From: Omnitrophica WOR_2 bacterium RIFCSPLOWO2_12_FULL_51_24
GTDB lineage: Bacteria > Omnitrophota > Gorgyraeia > Pluralincolimonadales > Pluralincolimonadaceae
Length of the DNA: 16,870 nucleotides
Assembly: GCA_001805885.1 (NCBI GenBank)
Contig: MHHC01000060.1
Span: 1 to 16,870 of the forward strand
Direction: 5' to 3'
Part shown: positions 1 through 8,318 of the stretch, one piece after another
How positions within the stretch are numbered: position 1 is the first letter of the stretch
How the letters are laid out: the number at the start of each line of letters is the position of its first letter
The notes under the pieces: model-generated
The model's input: only the letters and a program-made list of their open reading frames with translations
Databases searched by the model: none
Told to the model about the DNA's origin: nothing
Made by a program: the position numbers and the translations under genes

Positions 1-109
1 TTACCGACAGGAAAAATAACAGACCCGCGAGAGAGCCGATGGTGCCTGATATCTTCGGGACGTAACCGGCGTAGAAAAAAGTGCTGACGAGCCTTACGAC
101 GGTTTTCAA
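1..109 (-). CDS. pgpA: Phosphatidylglycerophosphatase A, N-terminal fragment
   Basis: Partial gene running off the left edge; about 36 codons are visible. The translation contains STFFYAGYVPK followed by SGTIGSLAGLLFFLSV. This matches the N-terminus of the PgpA family, which has a conserved PGT-x-GS-type motif leading into the first membrane helix. PgpA dephosphorylates phosphatidylglycerophosphate to phosphatidylglycerol in the inner membrane, the step right after PgsA, whose gene lies immediately upstream. The likely start is TTG at 109-107, which overlaps the pgsA stop codon by 4 nt and has an AGGA sequence about 9-10 nt before it. I see no ATG in this frame between the preceding region and the conserved motif. 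The family call is fairly firm. The start is less certain, and the catalytic residues lie outside the window. Confidence 0.8.
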   Translation of the reverse strand, partial: MKTVVRLVSTFFYAGYVPKISGTIGSLAGLLFFLSV

Positions 110-678
110 GTAAAGAGCTTCCTGTTTTTGATAAAGAAGGAAGTCCCGGATGTTAAGGTAAGGATGACCGTCACATACATGACTATGAGTATCAGCCCGC
201 GGACCCAGCATTCGGTATCGCGGTTCCAGAACGAGAGGGATTTGCCCGCTTCCTTGAACATAAGAAAGATGAGTATCATGAATATCGCGATCATCTGGGA
301 AACGGTCTTATGTTTTCCCGCCTCCTCTGCCTCGATTACCTTCCCCTTGCCGAGGGCGAAGAGCCTGAGCCCCGTGACCGTGACCTCCCTGGCAATTATT
401 ATCACTACCATCCATGTATAGATGAGGCCCTGCTGGGCAAATGCCACAAAGGCCGCCAATACGAGTATCTTGTCGGCGATTGGATCCATAAGCTTTCCGA
501 AATCGGTCACCTTTCCCTCTTTCTTCGCGAAGTATCCGTCGAAATAATCGGTAAGACTCGCTATAAGAAAAGTAAAAAACGCATAATATCTGGCGCCGGC
601 CCAGGAAGCGGAGAGGAAATACAGGAATACAAAGGTCAGTAATATCCGCGATATGGTGAGCTTATTCGAAAGGTTCAT
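106..678 (-). CDS. pgsA: CDP-diacylglycerol-glycerol-3-phosphate 3-phosphatidyltransferase
   Basis: 190 aa, normal length for PgsA. This inner-membrane enzyme transfers the phosphatidyl group from CDP-diacylglycerol to glycerol-3-phosphate, giving phosphatidylglycerophosphate. The CDP-alcohol phosphotransferase signature is visible with correct spacing: D44, D47, G48, A51, G61, D65 and D69. The residue after A51 is Lys52, where the family motif normally has Arg. The N-terminus (MNLSNKLTISRI) is the usual PgsA opening and several hydrophobic helices follow. The ATG overlaps the stop of the upstream gene by 4 nt and is preceded by GGAGAAGAG, so the start is well supported. The next gene, pgpA, performs the following reaction, which supports PgsA over other members of the superfamily. 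Confidence 0.93.
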   Translation of the reverse strand: MNLSNKLTISRILLTFVFLYFLSASWAGARYYAFFTFLIASLTDYFDGYFAKKEGKVTDFGKLMDPIADKILVLAAFVAFAQQGLIYTWMVVIIIAREVTVTGLRLFALGKGKVIEAEEAGKHKTVSQMIAIFMILIFLMFKEAGKSLSFWNRDTECWVRGLILIVMYVTVILTLTSGTSFFIKNRKLFT

Positions 679-1457
679 CTCTTCTCCGCTTTTGCGAGCA
701 GGTTCCAGATATTTTTATCGGTCGAAAGCGCCGGAACTACGAAATTCTTGCCATTGTCCCATTCGGCGTAACTGAAGACAGGGATCAATGTTCCTGTTTC
801 CCTGTCGATCTTGAATATCCTTTTTATATGCGTCCAGTAGTGATTAGCGGGATTCAGCCCATGGTATGAGGCGATCGCCTCGAAATAATAATAGGAAGCC
901 GCGGGCGAAAGCGACCTGAAGCTCGGCTCCTTTATGAATCCGCCGGGAGCGACGAAACCAAGCGTGCTTATCCCCTCGGCCTTCTGGTCAAACCACCTTT
1001 GCCCCAGCGTCCTCTTGCCGTCCACTTCGGTAGTCATATAATAGGAGATCTTAACATTAGACGCCGGCGTCTTTCCGCTGTTTTTAAATATCAAGTAATT
1101 ACCGTAATAAGTGTCGCTGCTGTCGGTGTCGCTGATCTGCATCGGGTTTATGAGGTCGACCATGAGATAGGGCCGGTCCCTCATATCCTTAAGGTCCTGT
1201 CCAACCTTCAGGTTCGCGAGCGCAAGAAATACAATCAGAAGAACAACAACCGCTATTAATTTGTAATAGTATTTTCGCAGGAATTGACCGGGTTTCCAGA
1301 AGAAGAAATAGGTTATTTTGTCGTCATAGGTCTCTTCTGCCTGTTTCCAGTCCCTCGCCGGATCGGATGGAAGCCCCTTCTTTTTATTCTCGGCATAAAT
1401 GACCTCGGCCATCCCGCGTATCCTCTTTTCCCTGCTTATGCTATCTTGGGCGCTCAC
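675..1457 (-). CDS. Membrane-anchored protein of unknown function
   Basis: 260 aa; I do not recognise the full-length family. The GTG start is supported by an AGGAGG 7 nt upstream. Residues about 1-45 are charged and cytoplasmic. A stretch around 12-42 (IRGMAEVIYAENKKKG then DWKQAEE) resembles the small DUF2934-type helical motif seen at the N-terminus of various bacterial proteins; this is a weak resemblance by eye. A single hydrophobic segment at about 66-83 should be a membrane anchor. The remaining roughly 175 residues are rich in Tyr, Ser and Gly with alternating polarity, suggesting a beta-rich extracytoplasmic domain. There is no lipobox and no obvious catalytic motif. It sits 13 nt after rimO and overlaps pgsA by 4 nt, so it is co-expressed with envelope genes. 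Its function is unknown. Confidence 0.85.
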   Translation of the reverse strand: MSAQDSISREKRIRGMAEVIYAENKKKGLPSDPARDWKQAEETYDDKITYFFFWKPGQFLRKYYYKLIAVVVLLIVFLALANLKVGQDLKDMRDRPYLMVDLINPMQISDTDSSDTYYGNYLIFKNSGKTPASNVKISYYMTTEVDGKRTLGQRWFDQKAEGISTLGFVAPGGFIKEPSFRSLSPAASYYYFEAIASYHGLNPANHYWTHIKRIFKIDRETGTLIPVFSYAEWDNGKNFVVPALSTDKNIWNLLAKAEKR

Positions 1458-1470
1458 TTCAATCCTCCTT

Positions 1471-2817
1471 TCATGCCTTTATCCCTACCAGATCGTACTC
1501 TAACGTATCGGTTATCCTGGCGGTCACAAAATCTCCTGCTCTGATCCCCGGACCTTTTATGTATACTAACCCGTCGATCTCCGGCGCATCCATGTATGTC
1601 CGGCCTAGATATACGCCTTTCTCGGATCCCTCTTTTTCATCGACGAGTATCTCAAACTCGCTGCCTATAAACCTTCCGTTATTTTCGCTGGATATCCGCT
1701 GCTGGACTTTCATTATCTCATTCCACCGGGCTAACTTTTCTTTTTCCGGAATCTGTTTTTTTGCCTTCGCGGCCGGCGTCCCTTCCTCTTCGGAATATAC
1801 GAAAGCCCCAAGGCGCCCGAATCTCGTCTCTTTCACGAAATCCAGGAGTTCCTCGAATTCGCCTTCGGTCTCGCCCGGAAAACCCACGATTACAGCCGTA
1901 CGGATCGCGATCCCCGGGATGCGCCTGCGTAATTCTGTGAGCAAACCATCAATAGACCTCCTTGAGGTCCCCCTTCTCATCGCCTTCAATATCCTGTCGC
2001 TGATATGCTGGATCGGAAGGTCGATGTATTTACAGATCCGTTCCTCGGCGGATATGACAGAGATCAACTCGTCGTTAAGATGGGCGGGATGCGCGTACAT
2101 GAGCCGTAACCAGCGTGTTCCCTCTAGCGCCGTTAATCTCTTTAACAGTTTTGGCAATGCGGCCCGGCCGTATATGTCGGCGCCGTATAGCGTGGTATCC
2201 TGGCCTACCAGGTTTATCTCTTTTACGCCTTTACTTATAAGATACCGCGCCTCCTCTACGATCGATTCGATCTTTCGGCTCCTGTGGCGGCCGCGTATCT
2301 TCGGGATCACGCAGAACGAGCATTTATGCGAGCATCCCTCAGAGATCTTGACATAGGCAAAATGCCTTGGCGTCAATATCTGCCGGGGAGTCTTCCAGTC
2401 ATACAAATATGCGGGATTACGGGAGACGCTGTAGATCCTCTTCCCGTCCGCTATGTCGTTTATCAGTTTCGGCAGCCTGGCAAACCCCTCGACCCCGATG
2501 AAGCCGTCTATCTCACCCAGCTCTTTTTGGAGTACCTTGCCGTATCTCTGCGGAAGACAGCCCGCCACAAGTATCCCCTTTATCTTCCCTGACTTCTTGA
2601 GACCGATGAGATCAAGTATGACCCCTATCGATTCCTTTTTGGCGTCCTCTATGAAAGAGCAGGTATTTACTATGGCTATATCCGCTGATGAGGGCGAATC
2701 TACTATCTTAAATCCCGCGCCGGCGTCCTTAAGCGTCCCCAGGATTATCTCGGAGTCTACGAGGTTTCTTGCGCAACCTAATGAGATAAGCGATATCTTG
2801 ATTGGCATGATCGGCAT
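1471..2817 (-). CDS. rimO: Ribosomal protein S12 methylthiotransferase RimO
   Basis: 448 aa, full length for the methylthiotransferase family. RimO uses two 4Fe-4S clusters and S-adenosylmethionine to methylthiolate a conserved Asp of ribosomal protein S12. The N-terminal cluster domain shows C15 (GCARNLVDSE), C53 (NTCSF) and C87 (GCLPQ). The radical SAM motif CSHKCSFC has cysteines at 162, 166 and 169, and a C-terminal TRAM-like domain follows. The opening ISLGCARNLVDSE favours RimO over its tRNA-modifying relative MiaB. Two Met codons are possible starts (2817 and 2808) and neither has a strong Shine-Dalgarno sequence; I kept the longer. The gap from the rodZ-like stop is 11 nt. Position after ftsK and a rodZ-like gene and near pgsA is a recurring bacterial arrangement. 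Confidence 0.95.
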   Translation of the reverse strand: MPIMPIKISLISLGCARNLVDSEIILGTLKDAGAGFKIVDSPSSADIAIVNTCSFIEDAKKESIGVILDLIGLKKSGKIKGILVAGCLPQRYGKVLQKELGEIDGFIGVEGFARLPKLINDIADGKRIYSVSRNPAYLYDWKTPRQILTPRHFAYVKISEGCSHKCSFCVIPKIRGRHRSRKIESIVEEARYLISKGVKEINLVGQDTTLYGADIYGRAALPKLLKRLTALEGTRWLRLMYAHPAHLNDELISVISAEERICKYIDLPIQHISDRILKAMRRGTSRRSIDGLLTELRRRIPGIAIRTAVIVGFPGETEGEFEELLDFVKETRFGRLGAFVYSEEEGTPAAKAKKQIPEKEKLARWNEIMKVQQRISSENNGRFIGSEFEILVDEKEGSEKGVYLGRTYMDAPEIDGLVYIKGPGIRAGDFVTARITDTLEYDLVGIKA

Positions 2818-2828
2818 CCGGGATGGCG

Positions 2829-3527
2829 CTACTTAGGCAATCTCAGACCTTTTACTGCGCCCTTGCCCAAAGAACCGAGAAAGGTCCCGTTCAGGTCGAT
2901 TACAAGCGCTTCCGCTTTACTGGTCGAGATCTCGAAGGATTCCTTCGCCTCCCATTTCTCGCTGGAGCCTTTTTTGAGGATACCGTCGTATCTAACGTTG
3001 CCGTCAGACGTTACTTTCAGATATACATCGGCGCGCGTCTTCAACGAGAGTATAAGATTCTCGCCTTTCGGGATCTGCGGCGGGACCTTGACCGCGGCTT
3101 TCGCCGTAACAATCTTTTTCTCTACTTTAGGCCGGGATTTGAAGAATGCTATCGTCTTTGATCCCGCGAATACGATCAGCTTTATACCGAGGAAAATAAC
3201 AACTATCGCTACTGCGACATAGATTATCTTTTTAAGAGGGACCTTGTCAGGTTTCTCGTCCTTGGTCAGCACCGAGATCTGCTCTTTGGATCCCGGCTTT
3301 TTACCGGTAAAACTCTCGGCTAAAGATCCACCGTCTAGGCCAAGATAATTTGCGTATTTTTTGATAAAACTCTTAACATAGACAGGACCGGAGATCATCT
3401 CCTGCGCCCTATCGGCTTCAATGGCGCTTAAGATCCTGCCGCTTATGCGGGTATCCTTTTGCGCCTGGTCGATAGAGATACCTTTTGCCTCGCGCGCAGA
3501 TTTTATTCTCGACCCGATTGATTCCAT
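2829..3527 (-). CDS. rodZ: RodZ-like cell-shape protein with helix-turn-helix domain
   Basis: 232 aa. Three-part RodZ layout: an N-terminal Xre-type helix-turn-helix domain (residues about 1-70, with SAREAKGISIDQAQKDTRIS as its core), a transmembrane helix at about 101-121, and a periplasmic beta domain at about 158-230 ending in LNGTFLGSLGKGAVKGLRL, typical of the RodZ C-terminal domain. In known bacteria RodZ links MreB filaments to the inner-membrane elongation machinery. The linker between membrane helix and beta domain is short and Lys/Pro-rich. The ATG lies inside the 3' end of ftsK, a 25-nt overlap in another frame, with GGAGG about 13 nt upstream. No mreB is visible in this window. 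The domain architecture is clear; the exact role is by family. Confidence 0.85.
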   Translation of the reverse strand: MESIGSRIKSAREAKGISIDQAQKDTRISGRILSAIEADRAQEMISGPVYVKSFIKKYANYLGLDGGSLAESFTGKKPGSKEQISVLTKDEKPDKVPLKKIIYVAVAIVVIFLGIKLIVFAGSKTIAFFKSRPKVEKKIVTAKAAVKVPPQIPKGENLILSLKTRADVYLKVTSDGNVRYDGILKKGSSEKWEAKESFEISTSKAEALVIDLNGTFLGSLGKGAVKGLRLPK

Positions 3528-5731
3528 TTCGCTTTTACAGCCTCCATGGTATCTATGAGTATATCCCGCGGTTTTGAGCCGTTATACGGGCCGACTATCC
3601 CCTCGGCTTCCATGGTATCGACTAGGCGCGCGGCCCTTGTATAACCCAGCCCCAGCCTGCGCTGGAGCATAGATACCGACGCCTGCTTCGTCTCCAATAC
3701 CATACTGACCGCCTCCTCATACATCTCGTCCTTCTCATATGTCCTGCCGTGGGATTTCTTCTCCTGCTCCTTAAGTATCTCGTCGTCGTATTCGGCCGTC
3801 CTCTGCTCCTTTATGAAATTTATCACCCTTTCAGTTTCTCTGTCATTAACCAGGCATGCCTGCGCACGGGTAGGTTTTGAGTCACCCGGCCTCATAAAGA
3901 GCATATCGCCTTTGCCCAGAAGCTTATCCGCGCCGTTCATATCGAGTACGGTCCTTGAGTCTACCTTTGAGGCGACTTTGAAAGAGATCCTCGCTGGAAA
4001 ATTAGCCTTAATGACGCCCGTGACGACGTCGACCGAAGGCCTCTGCGTGGCAAGTATTATATGAATACCGACCGCACGCGAAAGCTGCGATAATCTGGTT
4101 ATCGCGTTCTCGACCTCCTGCGCCGCGACAAGCATGAGATCTGCCAGTTCGTCTATAATCACTACAATATACGGCAGGACCTCAGGGACTTCCTCTTGGC
4201 CACCGAATTCGCCCTTACTCAACTTTTCGAGGAAGAACTCGATATTTCTCACACCCAGCCGCGCGAACAGCCTGTACCGGGAATCCATCTCGTTGACGAC
4301 CCAGTTTAAAGCGCCCGAGACCTTCTTATGGTCAGTGACGACAGGGCACAAAAGATGCGGAAGCCCGTTAAACATCGCGAGCTCGACCATCTTCGGATCG
4401 ATCATGAGGAATTTCACTTCGTCAGGTGAGGCGTTGAATAGCATGGAACTTATTATTGAGTTGACGCACACGGTCTTTCCCGCACCTGTCGTACCGGCGA
4501 TCAGTAGATGCGGCATCTCGCCCAGATCGGCAATGACCGGTGTCCCGGCAATGTCCTTTCCCAGGGCAAGGGTAAGTTTTGACTTTGAGTTCTGGAATTC
4601 GGGTGATTGAAGTATCTCTTTTAGATATACCAGCGAGCTCGAAGAATTAGGCACCTCGACTCCTACCCTCGCCTTTCCGGGGATCGGGGCGACTATCCTT
4701 ACGCTTTGCGCCTTCATCGTGAGAGCGATATCGTCTGACAGGCTTGTGATCTTCGTGACTTTTACGCCGGGCGCCGGCTCTAATTCATATCTGGTTATTA
4801 CAGGGCCTCGCTCTACCGCCGTGACTTTTACCTCAATCCCGAAATCCCTCAAGGTCTCTTCGAGTATCCCAGCGCTCGCATCGAGGTCATCACTTATCTT
4901 TCGCTCTTCGAGCGGAGGCGGAGAATCAAGGAGATTAAGATCCGGAAGTTTATAGTCCCCTATGACGCGTTTTACCACTTTTACCTGAACTGTCCTCGGC
5001 TCCTCTTTCTTTATTATCTTCTTGATATCTATTATCGTGGTCCGGGACTCTTCTTCGGCAACGGCCTTCTCCTTGACTTCGACTGGAAGCCTGCCCCCTG
5101 CGGGGACCTTGGTCTTTGCGACCTCAGCCTTTATCTGTTCGAAGCTTCTCCTTAAAGGCGATTGGATTTTGGGTTTTTTCTTTAAAAGGGCAGAGAAGAG
5201 CTCCGCGATCGCATTTATAAGGGAGAGCACGATCGGGAATATGAGTAACTCGGTAGCAAGCAGGATAGAGAGAGCGCCCAAGACTATTACCATTACCCAC
5301 GCGCCGACAGACCCCAGATATCTTATGAAGAAGTTCGAGAAAAATAGTCCGAGGAGGCCGCCCCAATGTACTTTGACCGCGTCATTCTGGGGTGAGCAGG
5401 CGAGGCTCAATAAGGCGCTGGAAGCTATAAAAAGAAAAGAGGTCCCTAGAAGCTTGAAATAAAACTTCTGCGGGACCTTGTTCAAAAACTTTCCGATCGC
5501 CCATGTCGCACTCAGTACCGGTATTATATAAGCGCTGAGCCCTATCGCCCAGAAGAGCGTCATAGCGACTAACGCGCCGAATATACCAACATAGTTATGG
5601 GTAGGTACGTTCGGATCGGACGTTAAGAACGGGAGGTCGTTCGGGTCATAGGATACAAGGCTGACGAAGACAAGGACAGATAAGGCGAAGAGAAGAACGC
5701 CCCAAATCTCGTTTATCCTCTCCTGCTTCAC
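3503..5731 (-). CDS. ftsK: DNA translocase FtsK
   Basis: 742 aa, the compact FtsK/SpoIIIE form. The N-terminus has four or five hydrophobic helices (about 11-28, 48-76, 92-112, 124-140, 142-174). A short Lys/Glu-rich linker (about 185-280) follows, much shorter than in E. coli. The motor domain has Walker A GTTGAGKT at 413-420 and Walker B IIDELAD at 525-531. A winged-helix gamma domain lies at about 668-728, the part that reads polar DNA motifs and activates XerD in known systems. FtsK pumps DNA at the division septum and helps resolve chromosome dimers. The start overlaps the pnp stop by 4 nt, and the 3' end overlaps the rodZ-like gene by 25 nt. A xerD gene is in the same window. Confidence 0.96.
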   Translation of the reverse strand: MKQERINEIWGVLLFALSVLVFVSLVSYDPNDLPFLTSDPNVPTHNYVGIFGALVAMTLFWAIGLSAYIIPVLSATWAIGKFLNKVPQKFYFKLLGTSFLFIASSALLSLACSPQNDAVKVHWGGLLGLFFSNFFIRYLGSVGAWVMVIVLGALSILLATELLIFPIVLSLINAIAELFSALLKKKPKIQSPLRRSFEQIKAEVAKTKVPAGGRLPVEVKEKAVAEEESRTTIIDIKKIIKKEEPRTVQVKVVKRVIGDYKLPDLNLLDSPPPLEERKISDDLDASAGILEETLRDFGIEVKVTAVERGPVITRYELEPAPGVKVTKITSLSDDIALTMKAQSVRIVAPIPGKARVGVEVPNSSSSLVYLKEILQSPEFQNSKSKLTLALGKDIAGTPVIADLGEMPHLLIAGTTGAGKTVCVNSIISSMLFNASPDEVKFLMIDPKMVELAMFNGLPHLLCPVVTDHKKVSGALNWVVNEMDSRYRLFARLGVRNIEFFLEKLSKGEFGGQEEVPEVLPYIVVIIDELADLMLVAAQEVENAITRLSQLSRAVGIHIILATQRPSVDVVTGVIKANFPARISFKVASKVDSRTVLDMNGADKLLGKGDMLFMRPGDSKPTRAQACLVNDRETERVINFIKEQRTAEYDDEILKEQEKKSHGRTYEKDEMYEEAVSMVLETKQASVSMLQRRLGLGYTRAARLVDTMEAEGIVGPYNGSKPRDILIDTMEAVKAKWNQSGRE

Positions 5732-7905
5732 TTCTTATGATATCTCCTTTCGCCTCTGCCTTCTCTGGGTTCTCTCGGCTCGCGGAGTTCCCTGGGTTTT
5801 TCTTCTCCAGGAACATAACCCGGCATAGCCTGCTTCCTGCTAAGGTTCAGCCTGTTCTGGTCGTCTATCTCGACAAGCTTAACGGGGAATTCATCGCCCA
5901 GCTTTACAATATCCTCGACATTCTTGACGTACTGGTCGGACATTTCTGACACATGGACAAGGCCTTCCTGTCCGGGCAGTATCTCAACGAACGCGCCGAA
6001 CGGCATTATCCTCTTAACTTTGCCCGTGTAGATCTTGCCGACTTCCGGGGCCTCGGTCAGCTTATTTATGATATCTATCGCTTTCTTTAGGGCCTCTCCG
6101 TCCGCTGAAGCGACGTTTACGGTCCCATCATCCTCGATATCTATCGTGACGCCGGTCTCCTCGATTATCTTGCGTATGACCTTGCCTCCCGGCCCTATGA
6201 CATCCCTGATCTTATCGGGATTTATCTTGAAGGCGACGATGCGCGGAGCGTACTGGGAAAGTTCTTTTCTCGGTTCGGCGAGAGCCGCTTTGATCTTCTC
6301 AAGGACTATCATCCTCGCTTCCCTGGCCTGCTCGAGAGATTGCCTTACTATATCAAGGCCTATGCCGTCTATCTTCAAGTCCATCTGGACCGCGGTGACG
6401 CCTTTTTCCGTCCCGGTCACCTTGAAATCCATATCGCCGAAATGGTCCTCAAGGCCCGCGATATCCGTAAGTATGACATGGTTGCCGCCCTCTTTGACCA
6501 AACCAATAGCTATTCCGCCGACAGGCGCCTTGATAGGCACGCCCGCGTCCATAAGAGAAAGCGTTGCGGCGCAGACAGTCGCCATAGATGAAGAACCGTT
6601 AGATTCCAACACCTCTGACACGACCCTCACGGTATATGGAAACTCTTCTTTCGAAGGCATTATCGGCTTTAGGCCCCTTTCGGCTAATGCTCCGTGCCCG
6701 ATCTCGCGGCGGCCGGGTCCCCTTACGGGCTTTACCTCTCCAACCGAGAAAGGCGGGAAGCTGTAATGCAACATAAAAGATTTTGAAGTCTCCCCTTCGA
6801 GCGCGTCTATCGTCTGCTCGTCAGCCGATGTGCCCAGCGTAGCGACCGAAAGGCTCTGAGTCTGCCCCCTGGTAAACAATGCCGAACCGTGCGTCCTCGG
6901 CAGGACCCCGACCTCGCAGGTTATCTGGCGTATATCCTTGAATCCGCGCCCGTCGACCCTCTTCTTCTCCTGCAGTATCGTCCGCCTGACTTCTTCCTTC
7001 TCAACTTTCACTAAAGCGGCTTTTACGTCCGGTTCTGTCCAAGGAGAACCTTCGGCGACAAGCTCTAAAATAAGGTCCTTGGCGATCAGGGCCATAAGTT
7101 CCTCCCGCTCTTCCTTGGTTGCCTTATGCTCGACCTCTTTTATCCTACTTAGAGAGAGCTCCTTTACTTTTTTATACAGTCCATCGTCTATCGTATTTAT
7201 CGTCAAATTTGTTTCTTTCGGCCTGCCGCATTCCGCCTTCATCTTTTCCTGGAGTTCTATGGAAGCGATAAGGCTCTTATGGCCGAACTCTATGGCTTTC
7301 AGGACGACATCTTCCGTCAATTCGTTCATGCCGGACTCGATCATGACTATCGTCTCTTTCGTCCCGACCACTACGATATCCAAAGAGCTCTTTTCGAGCT
7401 CCGCGAACGTCGGGTTGATGATGAACTCGCCCTCTACCATCCCTACCCTTGCCGCGCCTATTACATAATTAAACGGGATATCGGATACCGCAAGCGCGCA
7501 TGAGGCGCCGTTTAAGGCCAGGATATCCGGGTCGTTCTCTCCGTCATGGGATAATACCAGGGCCATTACCTGTATCTCATGTGAGATTCCCGCGGGGAAA
7601 AGCGGCCTTATCGGCCTGTCTATAAGCCGTGCGGTCAGGACTTCTTTCTCGGAAGGCCTTCCTTCCCGCTTAAAAAACCCGCCGGGTATCTTCCCTGCGG
7701 CATAGGTCTTCTCCTGATATTCGACGGTAAGGGGGACGAAATCTATACTGCCGCCCTCTCTGGGCTGTTTTGATATGACAGCCGTAACTAAAACGACGGT
7801 CCCGCCGTATTGTACCATCACGGCGCCGTTCGCCTGCTTGGCCATCCTGCCCGTCTCAAAAATTAAATTCTCTCTCCCTAATTTCGTTTCTAATCTTTTA
7901 CTCAT
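5728..7905 (-). CDS. pnp: Polyribonucleotide nucleotidyltransferase (PNPase)
   Basis: 725 aa, normal length. PNPase degrades RNA 3' to 5' by phosphorolysis and can add 3' tails. Domains in order: first RNase PH-like domain (about 10-145, including GKIPGGFFKREGRPSEKE), a helical linker region (about 240-310), second RNase PH-like domain (about 325-545) with the acidic metal/catalytic residues D487, D491 and D493 (LEDHFGDMD), KH domain (about 556-618, GPGG loop at 571-574), and S1 domain (about 622-691). The last 32 residues form a charged tail with repeated Arg-Glu-Pro units. The start is ATG with a GAAAGGG upstream. It follows rpsO by 84 nt, as in many bacteria, and overlaps ftsK by 4 nt. Confidence 0.98.
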   Translation of the reverse strand: MSKRLETKLGRENLIFETGRMAKQANGAVMVQYGGTVVLVTAVISKQPREGGSIDFVPLTVEYQEKTYAAGKIPGGFFKREGRPSEKEVLTARLIDRPIRPLFPAGISHEIQVMALVLSHDGENDPDILALNGASCALAVSDIPFNYVIGAARVGMVEGEFIINPTFAELEKSSLDIVVVGTKETIVMIESGMNELTEDVVLKAIEFGHKSLIASIELQEKMKAECGRPKETNLTINTIDDGLYKKVKELSLSRIKEVEHKATKEEREELMALIAKDLILELVAEGSPWTEPDVKAALVKVEKEEVRRTILQEKKRVDGRGFKDIRQITCEVGVLPRTHGSALFTRGQTQSLSVATLGTSADEQTIDALEGETSKSFMLHYSFPPFSVGEVKPVRGPGRREIGHGALAERGLKPIMPSKEEFPYTVRVVSEVLESNGSSSMATVCAATLSLMDAGVPIKAPVGGIAIGLVKEGGNHVILTDIAGLEDHFGDMDFKVTGTEKGVTAVQMDLKIDGIGLDIVRQSLEQAREARMIVLEKIKAALAEPRKELSQYAPRIVAFKINPDKIRDVIGPGGKVIRKIIEETGVTIDIEDDGTVNVASADGEALKKAIDIINKLTEAPEVGKIYTGKVKRIMPFGAFVEILPGQEGLVHVSEMSDQYVKNVEDIVKLGDEFPVKLVEIDDQNRLNLSRKQAMPGYVPGEEKPRELREPREPREGRGERRYHKK

Positions 7906-7961
7906 ATACCCTTTCTTTTAAATTAAATGTACACAACAAACCGACGCCCTCCACCTGGATC

Positions 7962-7975
7962 CGGAACACTCTCCG
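7962..7975 (-). other. Small hairpin in the rpsO-pnp spacer
   Basis: The 84-nt gap between rpsO and pnp (7906-7989) contains a 4-bp inverted repeat (CGGA/TCCG) with a 6-nt loop and no T tract after it. It is too weak to be called a terminator. In E. coli the equivalent spacer carries a processing hairpin, but this one is not strong enough to claim the same. Nothing else is evident in the gap apart from the pnp ribosome binding site. Confidence 0.25.
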
Positions 7976-7989
7976 AAAAGATGAAGGGA

Positions 7990-8259
7990 CTATTTCCTCA
8001 GGTTGAGCCTGTCCAGGATTTCTTTATAATCCTCTGAATTTTCTCTTTTGAGGTATTCCAGAAGCTTGCGCCTTTGGCTTACAAGCTTGAGAAGACCATG
8101 GCGGGAATGATGGTCCTTCTTGTGGATTTTGAAGTGGTCGGTCAGAAGGTTGATCCTCTCCGTGAGGATAGCTATCTGGACCGGAGCCGAGCCTGTGTCT
8201 TTTTCATTTTGTTTGAAGGTATCTATCAGGCCCTTTTTTGCTTCTCTGGTAATCGTCAT
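7990..8259 (-). CDS. rpsO: 30S ribosomal protein S15
   Basis: 89 aa, exactly the usual S15 length. S15 binds 16S rRNA in the central domain and is an early assembly protein of the 30S platform. The conserved stretches GSAPVQIAILTERI, LTDHF and DHHSRHGLLKLVSQRR are all present. An in-frame ATG lies 15 nt further upstream (8274). The strong GGGAGGTGA at 8264-8272 sits just before the ATG at 8259, and the family begins MTITREAK, so the shorter start is correct. It has its own probable promoter just upstream and is followed by pnp, the common bacterial pairing. Confidence 0.97.
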   Translation of the reverse strand: MTITREAKKGLIDTFKQNEKDTGSAPVQIAILTERINLLTDHFKIHKKDHHSRHGLLKLVSQRRKLLEYLKRENSEDYKEILDRLNLRK

Positions 8260-8263
8260 CAAT

Positions 8264-8272
8264 TCACCTCCC
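8264..8272 (-). promoter_or_regulatory. Ribosome binding site of rpsO
   Basis: GGGAGGTGA on the minus strand, 4 nt before the ATG at 8259. It is an almost perfect Shine-Dalgarno sequence. It decides between the two in-frame Met codons of rpsO, because the upstream ATG at 8274 would place this signal inside the coding region. Confidence 0.85.
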
Positions 8273-8283
8273 AATATGACGAT

Positions 8284-8312
8284 ATAATATCATAGCAGGG
8301 CTTTAATGTAAA
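8284..8312 (-). promoter_or_regulatory. Putative sigma70-type promoter of rpsO-pnp
   Basis: In the 59-nt gap between ribF and rpsO, the minus strand carries TTTACA (8307-8312) as a -35 element, a 17-nt spacer, and TATTAT (8284-8289) as a -10 element. Each differs from consensus by one base, and the spacing is ideal. Transcription would begin near 8277, giving a very short leader before the rpsO ribosome binding site. It may start a transcript covering rpsO, pnp, ftsK and the genes beyond. No terminator for the upstream ribF transcript is visible, so read-through is likely too. Confidence 0.6.
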
Positions 8313-8318
8313 GGATTA

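Noticed and set aside
1559..2356. Plus-strand open frame of 265 codons
   Set aside because: It lies fully antisense to rimO, whose radical SAM motifs are intact; its Ser/Arg-rich composition is typical of a shadow frame.
6035..6766. Plus-strand open frame of 243 codons
   Set aside because: It is antisense to the conserved catalytic half and KH domain of pnp; no ribosome binding site or domain supports it.
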